A DNA stretch of 64,000 nt from Candidatus Syntrophopropionicum ammoniitolerans (GTDB lineage Bacteria; Bacillota; Desulfotomaculia; Desulfotomaculales; Pelotomaculaceae): assembly GCA_013201395.1 (NCBI GenBank), contig JABMJD010000008.1, positions 20,921 through 84,920 on the forward strand, written 5' to 3'. The position numbers and the translations under genes are program-made. The notes under the pieces are model-generated. The model made no database searches. It saw nothing but the letters and a program-made list of their open reading frames with translations, and was not told the origin of the DNA. Position 1 is the stretch's first letter. Each line of letters opens with the position of its first letter. Shown here one piece after another: positions 18,097 to 27,359 of this stretch.

Positions 18097-19287
18097 CTAC
18101 ACCAAATACATGTAAGCCACGTGACCAAAATGGGGAATGGGACTGCTTTCTTTGGTCAGTACCCAGAGCACGGGGTAGTGGGGCGGTTCTTCAGGCAGGG
18201 TTGCATCCCCGTCAGTAAGAAAAACCATCAGGGAAGGGGTAATGTTGCGTTTTTCGATTTCCTGGAACAAGGGCTGGAAGTTTGTCCCGCCACAACCCTT
18301 GAACTGCATGGGGATATTGTCCGGGTCGAGCTCCTGGAAGAGTTGGACGGCGGTGTCACAATGAGCAATGTAGCCCTTGAACTCCGGGTAGGAGTGGACA
18401 ATGTTGACCATTTCGGTGATGAACTGCTTGTAAAAACGCCAAACTGAACCTGAGGTATCAATGGCCACAACTACATCTTCCAGACCTTCACTGCCAAACT
18501 CCGGTAGGAACACGTAATCAAAGCGCCTGTCCGGGGGGATGAAGGTGTAGTCCGAACGGGTGGGCTGGACAAAGGAGGCCAGGGCTTCCTGCCAGTCTAA
18601 TTTGGGGTAGAGGATATTCTCAATTATTTGGATCATACCGGCGGGAAGGAACCCTCTTTGTTGGGCATCCTGAGCCGCCTGGGCTGTGCGCATCTTCCAG
18701 GTTAGTGCATCTGCGTCGGCGTTGCTGGGCTGTTCCGGCCCACTCTTATTTTTGTCCCACTGGGAATGGTCATCCAGCAGCTTGCCTGCCGGCTTTTCTT
18801 TTTTTTTCTGCCGGTATTTGTCCGGGCTGCTCTGGGGGGCGACATTGCCTGCCCCATCCCGGGATTCGGGGGGCAGTTCCTGGAGCAGGATGTTGTACAC
18901 GGCATCTGCCGACATATCTTTAAAGCGGTCGGAGACGAATACACCCGGGGGCAGCTGCAGTCCTTGTTCTTTGACGATTAAGTTAACGACATAGTCACAG
19001 GCCATATCCCAAAGGCCTTTGTCCCGGGTACCCCGCCGCCAGATGTGCTGCAGGGCGGCGTGCATTACCTCATGGGTCAGAGCGCCCATCAGCATGGGAA
19101 TACCACCGCTGTTGAATAGGCCCTGGATAAAATCATGATGATAAATGAGATCAAAACCCTCTGTCCGCATAGTTGGTGTAGAGGGGTTTTCTTTAGGTTG
19201 CAGGAAAAGGGCCAGAGAGCCGAAAAAGGGATACTTCATCAGCATCCGGGCCCTGGCTTTGCTAATTAAATAATGAGCGTCCGGCAC
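18097..19287 (-). CDS. VWA-like / putative metallopeptidase protein (DUF2201-type)
   Basis: 396 aa, cytoplasmic. The N-terminal part carries a zinc-protease-like motif, HEVMH at 72-76 with a further His at 81 (ALTHEVMHAALQH). A Gly/Pro/Gln-rich linker lies in the middle. The C-terminal third is a von Willebrand A-like fold with the metal-site motif VAIDTSGSV and FLTDGDA. This architecture matches the family of MoxR-partner proteins annotated as VWA-like or predicted metallopeptidase. GTG 19287 follows AGGAGGTG by seven bases. It is the third gene of a minus-strand trio with a MoxR ATPase; the pair probably acts as a chaperone or metal-insertion system for an unknown client. Confidence 0.82.
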   Translation of the reverse strand: MPDAHYLISKARARMLMKYPFFGSLALFLQPKENPSTPTMRTEGFDLIYHHDFIQGLFNSGGIPMLMGALTHEVMHAALQHIWRRGTRDKGLWDMACDYVVNLIVKEQGLQLPPGVFVSDRFKDMSADAVYNILLQELPPESRDGAGNVAPQSSPDKYRQKKKEKPAGKLLDDHSQWDKNKSGPEQPSNADADALTWKMRTAQAAQDAQQRGFLPAGMIQIIENILYPKLDWQEALASFVQPTRSDYTFIPPDRRFDYVFLPEFGSEGLEDVVVAIDTSGSVWRFYKQFITEMVNIVHSYPEFKGYIAHCDTAVQLFQELDPDNIPMQFKGCGGTNFQPLFQEIEKRNITPSLMVFLTDGDATLPEEPPHYPVLWVLTKESSPIPHFGHVAYMYLV

Positions 19288-19307
19288 CGGCGTGCACCTC
19301 CTGATTG

Positions 19308-20339
19308 CTAATCTGCCCCGACCAATACATCTGCATTTTTGGCCAACCAGTGGCGAAATTCCGGCAGCATAACCAGATCTGTTCTCAGACCCGCTTTTAC
19401 AGCATCATTGATGGCCAACACCTGGTACTCAATCATCAATTTGCAGACAAAGGCAAAGAAGTTACCCAGGCGGATCTCAGTTTTATTGTTGGATAGGCTG
19501 CTGACCAGGGCGCCAATACAGGCGTAAATCATATCAGGTGAATCCGGGACCATTTTTGTCCTACCGTCCAGGATTTCATCTGCGTCGGGTATTTGATCCA
19601 ACATCCGGCAGAAGGCGGTAAATTCTGTGGCGGGGCCTTCTCCTACTGCACCGCAGATAGCTGGGAAAGCCTTGTCCGCCTGACCATAGGAGGGCAGGAT
19701 TTTATGGACAAATTCCCAGCTGCGCGGGCTGGGGAAGGCTTTGATTTCCGCGGCCTGGCTGGGCAACCGGTAAAGCAGTTCCGGCCGAAAGTTCAAAAAG
19801 CTAATCACCCGGTGGTCAATCTGGTTGGGGATGGCCCAAAGCTTCCAATCGTCTACCGAGCTGGTCACTTCAAAATGAATCATCCTGTTGGCCAGTGCTG
19901 CAGGCATCTGGTTGACTACGCCTTTATCCTGAGCCCTGTTACCCGCCGCCACCTGGCGCCACCCTTCCGGCAGGGTGTATTCCCCTACACGCCGATCCAG
20001 GATCAACTGGTAGGCAGCAGCCTGGACAGCTCGTGGTGCGGAAGTAATCTCATCATAAAGGATGATCCCCTCGGTGCCGTCACGCCTGACATGGGGCAGG
20101 AAGGAGGGGGTGAGCCAGTCTGCCTGCCGGGTCATCCTGTTGGGATAGGGGATACCGCGCAGGTCAATGGGATTCAAAAGCAAGAGCCGCAGGTCGAGGA
20201 AACCCCAGTCCTTTTCTGCAGTTATTTGCTGCACAATGCTGGATTTGCCTACTCCGGGAGGGCCCCACAGCATCACAGTAGGGACCTCCGGATCGGCCAA
20301 AAGGATTTTAAGGTGTTCTTTCGCTTCAGTTGCAAACAT
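19308..20339 (-). CDS. MoxR-family AAA+ ATPase
   Basis: 343 aa. Walker A is GPPGVGKSS (about residues 26-34), Walker B IILYDEIT with sensor-1 Asn in VAAGNRA, and an arginine-finger-like region at MPAALANRMIHFEV. The C-terminal half is an alpha-helical lid of the MoxR type. Such ATPases work with VWA-domain partners to remodel or activate other proteins. ATG 20339 is used. It ends 20 nt before its VWA partner gene, and the gene before it is an unknown protein in the same orientation. Confidence 0.87.
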   Translation of the reverse strand: MFATEAKEHLKILLADPEVPTVMLWGPPGVGKSSIVQQITAEKDWGFLDLRLLLLNPIDLRGIPYPNRMTRQADWLTPSFLPHVRRDGTEGIILYDEITSAPRAVQAAAYQLILDRRVGEYTLPEGWRQVAAGNRAQDKGVVNQMPAALANRMIHFEVTSSVDDWKLWAIPNQIDHRVISFLNFRPELLYRLPSQAAEIKAFPSPRSWEFVHKILPSYGQADKAFPAICGAVGEGPATEFTAFCRMLDQIPDADEILDGRTKMVPDSPDMIYACIGALVSSLSNNKTEIRLGNFFAFVCKLMIEYQVLAINDAVKAGLRTDLVMLPEFRHWLAKNADVLVGAD

Positions 20340-20376
20340 AATACAGCCACTCCTAAAACTTATCAGTCTAATTAAA

Positions 20377-20928
20377 TCAACGGCCCGTGAGCATGGTCAG
20401 GGCGTCGTGTAAATGGGCAATCTTCTTTTTGCTGGCGTCGTCGGGGGCATTTTGGCCTTTTTTTATGACCGCATAACCACCATTAAAGAGGATTAATAGT
20501 TCGCAGTATTCCAGGTCGTCAAATATAGTCACGGGAAATTGTTTGGGGACTGCACGCTGGCTGGTTGCTATTATCCCCCAGAGGAGCAAAACCTCCTCTT
20601 CCTCCCATTGATCCTTGGCCCAGGGGTTATCAAGCTCCGGGTTGTCATAATATAGGCCGCGTACATTCTTACCGAAGGTACCATGTGACAGCATAAAGCC
20701 CGGTGTTCCTGCGGCCCCGGCAGTTTCGTGGATAGCCAGATCCACCCGTGGATCACCATATACAATGTCCTGTCCTACTACCAGATCATAGAGGCCATTG
20801 CGACACCGGTTGGTAATTGTGCCGTTGACATCATAAACACGGCAGGAAATCCGATCGGTAATGGTAAGAGATGCCTTGAGGTTAGCCAGGTTCTCAATAT
20901 AGACAGCCGGGTAATTATAAACAGGCAT
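20377..20928 (-). CDS. Conserved-looking protein of unknown function, MoxR-associated
   Basis: 183 aa, not recognised. The ATG at 20928 has AGGTGA seven bases upstream; the open frame extends farther but without a site. Segments include KASLTITDRISCRVYDVNG, an acidic patch DQWEEEEVLLLWGII and a basic helical tail. There are no membrane segments or signal peptide. As the first gene of the MoxR/VWA trio it is a candidate adaptor or client of that system; this is inference from position only. Confidence 0.6.
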   Translation of the reverse strand: MPVYNYPAVYIENLANLKASLTITDRISCRVYDVNGTITNRCRNGLYDLVVGQDIVYGDPRVDLAIHETAGAAGTPGFMLSHGTFGKNVRGLYYDNPELDNPWAKDQWEEEEVLLLWGIIATSQRAVPKQFPVTIFDDLEYCELLILFNGGYAVIKKGQNAPDDASKKKIAHLHDALTMLTGR

Positions 20929-21174
20929 GGTAGAATCACCTAATAATGATCTTTTTGGGAAAAATATTGCCTTATAAGGTCTTTTATACATTATATTAAA
21001 AAACCCTGCTAGTTCATGAAAAAAGTATCCCGGGACAAGGTGGATTAAACCAGGCTTGCCTCACGCCAAATGTAGGGTTTTATGTCATAGTTATATAGGC
21101 CGATAAAGAAGGTTTATGGGATAAAAAACACGAATAACTAGGATAATGGGATATGCAAAACAGGGGACTTACTC

Positions 21175-22086
21175 ATGAAGCAAACTGGTGAAAACCTGAG
21201 TAGCAGCAAGATATGGATATTGGCTATTCGCCCCAAAACACTACCGGCCTCCATTGGCCCGGTGGTAATGGGCACGGCCCTGGCACTGGGTGATGGAGTC
21301 TTCAGGTTTGGCCCGGCGGCAGCGGCTTTTGTTGCTGCTCTCCTTTTGCAGATCGGTTCCAACCTGGCCAATGATGTGTTTGACTTCATTAAAGGTACAG
21401 ACACCAGGGAAAGGACGGGCCCTGTAAGAGTGACCCAGGCAGGCCTCCTGTCACCCCGCCGGGTCAAAAGCGGTATGTGGGTGGTTTTTGCCCTGGCTGT
21501 TTTGCTGGGGGCTTATCTTGTCTGGGTGGGCGGATGGCCGATAATTGTGATCGGCATATTAGCCATTGCGGCGGCTATTGCCTATACCGGGGGCCCTTAC
21601 CCCCTTGGTTATCACGGGCTTGGCGAGGTTTTAGTCTTTATTTTTTTTGGGCCGGTGGCAGTTTGTGGCACATACTATGTCCAGGCTTTAGAGCTGACCA
21701 CAGTGGTTTGGTGGGCCTCACTGCCAATGGGGTTTTTGATATCGGCTCTTTTGGTAGTAAATAATATTCGGGATATAGAAACCGACAAGAAAACGGGAAA
21801 GAAAACCTTAGCCGTTCGGTTGGGTTTGTTCGGCGCCCAAATGGAATATTACATTTTGTTGGCTGTATCTATGGCCATACCCCTGGTGATGTACCTGTGC
21901 GGGCTTAGTTCCCCATGGATCCTTATTTCCTGGCTGTCGCTATTCTTGATACCGCCGCTAACCAGGGATATCCGTCTCAAAAAGGGTGCTCCTCTCAATG
22001 TCACATTAGCAGGCACCGCCCGTTTAGGCCTGGTTTTCAGCATTTTGTTCTCTATAGGTTATCTTTTGAACAAGCTGCTTGTTTAA
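21175..22086 (+). CDS. menA: 1,4-dihydroxy-2-naphthoate polyprenyltransferase-type enzyme
   Basis: Integral membrane UbiA-family prenyltransferase, 303 aa, that attaches a polyprenyl chain to dihydroxynaphthoate in menaquinone synthesis. It starts WILAIRPKTLPASIGPVVMG as in MenA. The first Asp-rich motif is NLANDVFDFIKGTD, the second VNNIRDIETDKKTGK, followed by TLAVRLG. About eight to nine hydrophobic helices are visible. ATG 21175 follows GGGGA. No other men genes are in the window. Another UbiA substrate is possible but the motifs favour MenA. Confidence 0.86.
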   Translation: MKQTGENLSSSKIWILAIRPKTLPASIGPVVMGTALALGDGVFRFGPAAAAFVAALLLQIGSNLANDVFDFIKGTDTRERTGPVRVTQAGLLSPRRVKSGMWVVFALAVLLGAYLVWVGGWPIIVIGILAIAAAIAYTGGPYPLGYHGLGEVLVFIFFGPVAVCGTYYVQALELTTVVWWASLPMGFLISALLVVNNIRDIETDKKTGKKTLAVRLGLFGAQMEYYILLAVSMAIPLVMYLCGLSSPWILISWLSLFLIPPLTRDIRLKKGAPLNVTLAGTARLGLVFSILFSIGYLLNKLLV

Positions 22087-22159
22087 CAAGGGTTAACCTG
22101 CTTCTGCTGTCGAAACCCAAGGCGATTCGTCAGAATTGTACCATTTCGTGTCAGCCGAT

Positions 22160-22168
22160 GTTATAATG
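22160..22168 (+). promoter_or_regulatory. Extended -10 promoter element before the acyltransferase
   Basis: TGTTATAAT at about 22160-22168 is a perfect extended -10 (TGnTATAAT). It lies within the 132-nt gap after menA. A -35 is weak (TTGTAC at about 20 nt). The next gene's reading frame begins shortly downstream. Confidence 0.5.
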
Positions 22169-22218
22169 CATGTGGGGCGATAAAAACGTATTATCATGAG
22201 ATTGTTTTATTACGCGCC

Positions 22219-23202
22219 TTGGCTTGTATTGGCGTGGTTGTTATCCACGCCAACCTGCCATTCGGCGACACATTTATAAACGGCCTACTTCGTTATTCTA
22301 CCCCGCTATATGTTGCTATAGCAGGGTTTTTAGTGGGCGCAAAACCTTTGAAGATTGACCTATGGCCCTTTATGCGCCGTAAGCTTCAGTTCCTGCTGCC
22401 GCCATTTTTTGTGTGGAGTATAATTTATCTGGCCTGGTCTACAAAAATGACCATGCCGCAGCTGGATCTGAGCAGTTTGTTGCTGTTCATAGCGATGGGC
22501 GGTGCAAAGGGACACCTTTATTTTGTGCCCTTAATCCTACAGCTATATTTAATTTTCTACCTGTCCAAACGGGGTAAAATTAGCCCTCTGACCACATTAA
22601 TCATGGGCCTGGTTTTCTTTTTGCCGTGGATGTATTTTGTAGTGGCACAAGGGGCCATTAACGTATTTAACCCCCTGGCATTTTTCCCTTCGATGATGGT
22701 GTATTTTGCCCTGGGCTATTTCCTGGCCCATAATAGGGATTTATATGCAAACCCACGCCCCGTTTTTGTGCTAGGCGCGGCAATTGCTGCCCTGGTAGGC
22801 ATAGGCATATTTTTTTACTGTCAGGCTGTTTTGCCACAAAGGGGCTTCAGCCAGCACTTTTATTCCATGGGTTATGCTGTGTTCTCTATATACCTTTTTT
22901 TCTGCTTGTGCTACCGGATCAAAACTGTTCCCGGGCCGCTGGCAAAAATCAGCCAGTATTCTTTTTGCATCTACCTCGCCCACTGGTTGTTTATTGACAT
23001 ATTAAACGTGACTATTGTTAACCAGACAGCTACAATCAAGTTTGCTATTTTGTCCATAGGGGCTCTGGTTGCTTCTTATCTGCTCGGTGTGGTGGTCAAC
23101 ATGCTGCCATACGGCAAATACCTGGCGGGACGGCCTACGAAAACAGCATCTGCTCTGGGAAAACAAAAGACATTAAAACAAGTTGCCGCTTCCGGTAGCT
23201 AA
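22219..23202 (+). CDS. Membrane acyltransferase, acyltransferase-3 family (start unclear)
   Basis: Polytopic O-acyltransferase of the OafA/WecH type, at least 327 aa, with about ten hydrophobic helices and the N-terminal motif ACIGVVVIHANLPFG containing the conserved His. In-frame codons upstream of TTG 22219 translate as YYHEIVLLRAL, exactly what normally precedes this motif, so the protein should begin near 22180-22200. No ATG, GTG or TTG is in frame there: the nearest ATG (22196) is in another frame and soon stops. An ATT/ATA start, a small frameshift or a sequencing error would explain this. The acyl acceptor (wall polymer, polysaccharide or lipid) is unknown. Confidence 0.7.
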   Translation: MACIGVVVIHANLPFGDTFINGLLRYSTPLYVAIAGFLVGAKPLKIDLWPFMRRKLQFLLPPFFVWSIIYLAWSTKMTMPQLDLSSLLLFIAMGGAKGHLYFVPLILQLYLIFYLSKRGKISPLTTLIMGLVFFLPWMYFVVAQGAINVFNPLAFFPSMMVYFALGYFLAHNRDLYANPRPVFVLGAAIAALVGIGIFFYCQAVLPQRGFSQHFYSMGYAVFSIYLFFCLCYRIKTVPGPLAKISQYSFCIYLAHWLFIDILNVTIVNQTATIKFAILSIGALVASYLLGVVVNMLPYGKYLAGRPTKTASALGKQKTLKQVAASGS

Positions 23203-23311
23203 TCGGAAAGGCTTACACAACGAAGCCGTGAAAATTGGCAGCGGATCTCTTTTACCGTACCTTTCAGACATTGTCCCATTTATCTTCAAAAGGAATCAGA
23301 AAGGCTTTTTA

Positions 23312-23340
23312 TTGACAGGTCTGTTCAACGTAGATAAGAT
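23312..23340 (+). promoter_or_regulatory. Sigma-A promoter before flavoprotein gene
   Basis: TTGACA (23312-23317), 17-nt spacer, TAAGAT (23335-23340). It is about 100 nt upstream of the gene at 23443. Confidence 0.65.
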
Positions 23341-23442
23341 ATGCACTACCATAGTTACAAGATGTAAAATAGTCATTGGCCCTCACTAGATATGTTTTTG
23401 TATAAGGAAAATGATCCAACATAAAAAAGGAGTGGAATACAT

Positions 23443-24066
23443 ATGAAAATACTAGCCATTAACGGCAGTCATCGCAAGGGAAAAAACACAGCAGCGCTGC
23501 TCAAAATAGTGTTGGAAGAGGCTACCGCCCTGGGTGCTGCCACCGAACTGCTGGAGCTATCTGATATGAATATTGAACTATGTGCTGCCTGCAACAAGTG
23601 TTTAGGCCAATGCCAATGTTCTATTACCAACGACGACATGGCAATTGTAGAAGAAAAGTTACTGGCGGCCGATGGTATTCTATTGGGTTCGCCTGTATAT
23701 TGGGTTAACGTTACTACCCTGATGAAAAATTTTATGGATCGCACCCGCTATTTGCATATATACAGAAATGTCCTTGACGGCAAGGTAGGTGCTGCTTTAA
23801 CTACTGCCGGACTGCTTTACGGTGGGCAAGAAACCACATTAAAAATCATGGAAAGTTTTTTGCAGTTTCAGGGCTTGCATGTTGTGGACTGCCGTAACCC
23901 CAACGAAGCCATTAAGGCTCCTATTTTGGCTGGTTCCTTGATGGAAGGTTTCAAAGACGAGAGGGTAATCTGGAGGCGCAATGCTATAGACGATCAGTTA
24001 ATAGTTGCATCCTGTAAGCAACTGGCACGAAATATGGTTAAACTGATACATCAACTAAATAAGTAA
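23443..24066 (+). CDS. NADPH-dependent FMN reductase / iron-sulfur flavoprotein-like
   Basis: Flavodoxin-fold reductase, 207 aa. The phosphate-binding loop is GSHRKGKNTAALLK, with GSPVYWVNVTTLMKNFMDR as the second FMN segment. A cysteine group CAACNKCLGQCQC (residues 47-59, spacing CX2CX2CX3C) matches the cluster ligands of iron-sulfur flavoproteins. It could shuttle electrons or reduce oxidants in an anaerobe. ATG 23443 follows AAAAGGAGTGG. It is preceded by a good promoter and followed by a terminator, so it is monocistronic. Confidence 0.82.
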   Translation: MKILAINGSHRKGKNTAALLKIVLEEATALGAATELLELSDMNIELCAACNKCLGQCQCSITNDDMAIVEEKLLAADGILLGSPVYWVNVTTLMKNFMDRTRYLHIYRNVLDGKVGAALTTAGLLYGGQETTLKIMESFLQFQGLHVVDCRNPNEAIKAPILAGSLMEGFKDERVIWRRNAIDDQLIVASCKQLARNMVKLIHQLNK

Positions 24067-24116
24067 TAGATTTTAGTATTTCAACTCCATTGGCAGCAAT
24101 TAAAGATGTTGTTATG

Positions 24117-24154
24117 AGCCTGGCCCAGCCTCAGGGTTAGCCAGGTTTTTGTTT
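24117..24154 (+). terminator. Rho-independent terminator
   Basis: AGCCTGGC (24117-24124) pairs with GCCAGGTT (24140-24147, one G-U), followed by a T-rich run. It ends the flavoprotein transcript. Confidence 0.75.
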
Positions 24155-24237
24155 GTGTGACCTTTCCCGTGGTTTAGGAGCAACTACTAGTGTGTTACCT
24201 TGAGGCATCACTGGCCTCATCATCGCGGAGATGAAAA

Positions 24238-24328
24238 CTATTAATGACATGGGGGGTTCACAATTGTTAAAATTGGGGCAGTGCCGATTCATCAAGGCCT
24301 GCTTCATATTTTCCCCCATGTCTAATAG
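24238..24328. repeat. Long-range inverted repeat upstream of the HD-GYP gene
   Basis: CTATTA-GACATGGGGG (24238-24255, with two extra bases) is complementary to CCCCCATGTCTAATAG (24313-24328). The 57-nt interior holds a further small fold. It lies 38 nt before the HD-GYP start and may form a structured 5' leader. A possible short minus-strand reading frame across it is unsupported. Confidence 0.5.
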
Positions 24329-24366
24329 CAGGGGGCTTTATTTCCGCAAAAAGAGGTGAATTAATC

Positions 24367-25431
24367 TTGAAGTTGCCAACGTCACACCTTGCCCCTGGTA
24401 TGCGCCTTGCACGTCCGGTATACGGGACAAAAGGGGAAAAATTACTGAATCAGGGAGTAGAGCTAACAGACGCTTATATTAAGGCTTTACGCCGGCGTGG
24501 TGTACTTGCTGTTTGTGTTGGTGATCCCAATGATCAGTTTTATGAAGATGTATTAGAAGAGGAAATACGGATTAATGCTATGGAAGCCGTCCGGTCATGG
24601 GTAGAAAATAGTTCCCAGGAGAAGAACCTGAAGCAGGTAATTGAATCTGTTGAGGCGATTGTAGAGGAGATACTAGCCGGAAAATATTGCGTCAGCAGTT
24701 TAACTGAAATTTGTACTACGGATGCATATACTTACATGCATAGTGTTGATGTATGTGTGCTTTCGCTAACAGTCGGGGTGGAATTAGGGTTTGCAAAAAA
24801 GGATCTGATCCGCCTGGGAACAGGAAGTATTTTGCATGATCTTGGCAAAACCCGTATCCCGCTGGAAATACTAAATAAGCCCGGCAGGTTAACGGTGGAG
24901 GAATTCGCTGAAATTAAAAAACATCCTGTATTAGGCTATGAAGTGTTGCTTTCGAAAACAAATGAAATTGATTTAGAAACAGCCTCAGTAGTGTTGGATC
25001 ATCATGAGCGCTATGACGGATCAGGTTATCCACGGGGTCTCAGGGGAGAAGATATTGGGATAATGCCGGCTATTTGTGCCGTTTCGGATGTTTATAATGC
25101 TATAACAACCGATAGGGTTTATCGGAAAGCGTTTCCCCCCCACAAAGCCTATGAGATGCTAATGGGTTCTGGAAACACCATGTTTGATGCTGATGTTGTA
25201 AACGCATTTTTACTATGCATTTCCCCGTATCCGATAGGTTCATTGGTCAAATTGTGTAATGGCCTTATTGCGCGTGTTATAAAAACACGAAAAAACCAGC
25301 CATTTAGGCCAATAATTGGTCTCCTTGATGCTAATCAGGAAAATGGGGAACTGGATTTAATGAAGGAAAATAATATTGTAATAGCCGGGGTCGTTGATTC
25401 GAATGAGGCGTGTGCAATAATTGCAAAGTGA
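24367..25431 (+). CDS. HD-GYP domain protein, probable cyclic-di-GMP phosphodiesterase
   Basis: 354 aa, cytoplasmic. The N-terminal ~70 residues (LAPGMRLARPVYGTKGEKLLNQG) form the small beta domain often found before HD-GYP domains. The catalytic part has HDLGKTRIPLEIL, HPVLGYEVL and HHERYDGSGYPRGLRGEDIG, so both the HD and the GYP signatures are intact, with VSDVYNAITTDRVYR downstream. A C-terminal ~75-residue domain follows. The likely role is hydrolysis of cyclic-di-GMP. TTG 24367 is nine bases after GAGGTGA. Confidence 0.88.
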   Translation: MKLPTSHLAPGMRLARPVYGTKGEKLLNQGVELTDAYIKALRRRGVLAVCVGDPNDQFYEDVLEEEIRINAMEAVRSWVENSSQEKNLKQVIESVEAIVEEILAGKYCVSSLTEICTTDAYTYMHSVDVCVLSLTVGVELGFAKKDLIRLGTGSILHDLGKTRIPLEILNKPGRLTVEEFAEIKKHPVLGYEVLLSKTNEIDLETASVVLDHHERYDGSGYPRGLRGEDIGIMPAICAVSDVYNAITTDRVYRKAFPPHKAYEMLMGSGNTMFDADVVNAFLLCISPYPIGSLVKLCNGLIARVIKTRKNQPFRPIIGLLDANQENGELDLMKENNIVIAGVVDSNEACAIIAK

Positions 25432-25738
25432 GGCCGGATCGCCACCCATATTAGTGGTAGCGTGAAATTACCAATAATATGCAGACAGCCTTTAGGACAT
25501 CCAAGAAGAAGAAGCCAGAGAAGAAGCCAGAGAAGAAGCAAGAGGCAGGGTTGAAGATCAGCTGGGAATGCTTTTGGTTTTGCTTGAAACCTGATTTGGC
25601 AGGGTGTCTGGTGTAGTAAAAGAGCATCTTAAGGGACCAGGGAAGATTGAGCAGGCTGTGGGTAAAGTGGTAGGCGCGCGCTGGGTAGTTAGGACATGGG
25701 TTCCTGAAAAATGAAGGTTTGCCGGGTCAGGCTGATAG

Positions 25739-25766
25739 AGAGGAGCTGCCGTGAGGCGGCTCCTCT
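25739..25766 (+). promoter_or_regulatory. 12-bp hairpin with GTGA tetraloop
   Basis: AGAGGAGCTGCC, loop GTGA, GGCGGCTCCTCT: twelve pairs including one G-U, closed by a GNRA-type tetraloop. It is not followed by a T-run, so it is more likely an RNA structure than a terminator. It is about 120 nt before the collagen-like start. Confidence 0.6.
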
Positions 25767-25806
25767 GTTATATGGGGAGTTATGCTTTTCGGATGGATTT
25801 GCCACT

Positions 25807-25836
25807 GCACACTTCAGCGGGTTAATACATAGACTA
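25807..25836 (+). promoter_or_regulatory. Sigma-K-like promoter before collagen-like gene
   Basis: GCACA (around 25807-25811) and CATAGACTA (25828-25836) match the sigma-K pattern mCACm, about 16 nt, CATAnnnTA. The start codon is about 50 nt downstream. This would put expression late in the mother cell. It is a motif match only. Confidence 0.45.
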
Positions 25837-25884
25837 TCATGGCTGTTAGCCAAAATATGGATAATGTGGAAAGGATATCTGGAA

Positions 25885-27213
<1,329 letters not shown>

Positions 27214-27286
27214 AAAGCTGCATTTTAGCGGATTGACATTTCCACGCCGACTGAAGCGGATAAATGAAAGGCCCTTCCCGTAAAAT

Positions 27287-27332
27287 AAATAATCCCGTAG
27301 CCTCATATTGTGGGGCTACGGGATTATTTTAT
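27287..27332. terminator. Bidirectional terminator shared by the two collagen-like genes
   Basis: AAATAATCCCGTAGCC (27287-27302) pairs perfectly with GGCTACGGGATTATTT (27314-27329): a 16-bp stem with T-runs on both sides. It serves the plus-strand gene ending at 27213 and the minus-strand gene ending at 27360. Confidence 0.93.
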
Positions 27333-27359
27333 AGATGAGAGGGTTTGATGATAACGGGT

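Larger units (their letters stand above)
25432..25884. other. Intergenic region with possible gene remnant and a GNRA hairpin
   Basis: About 450 nt before the collagen-like gene. From 25502 to 25545 a GAAGAAGCCAGA repeat encodes, in one frame, a coiled stretch EEAREEAREEARGRVEDQLG that soon meets a stop; after the stop the same frame continues as KGPGKIEQAVGKVVG, a CsbD-like pattern. This suggests a decayed small gene. In another frame an ATG at 25479 opens a 45-aa Lys-rich peptide without a ribosome binding site. I do not call a gene. Confidence 0.35.

Noticed and set aside
23183..23389. 68-aa frame after the acyltransferase
   Set aside because: No ribosome binding site; it overlaps the promoter of the next gene.
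24137..24319. 60-aa minus-strand frame upstream of the HD-GYP gene
   Set aside because: It overlaps a terminator and an inverted repeat, with no recognisable protein features; evidence is too weak.
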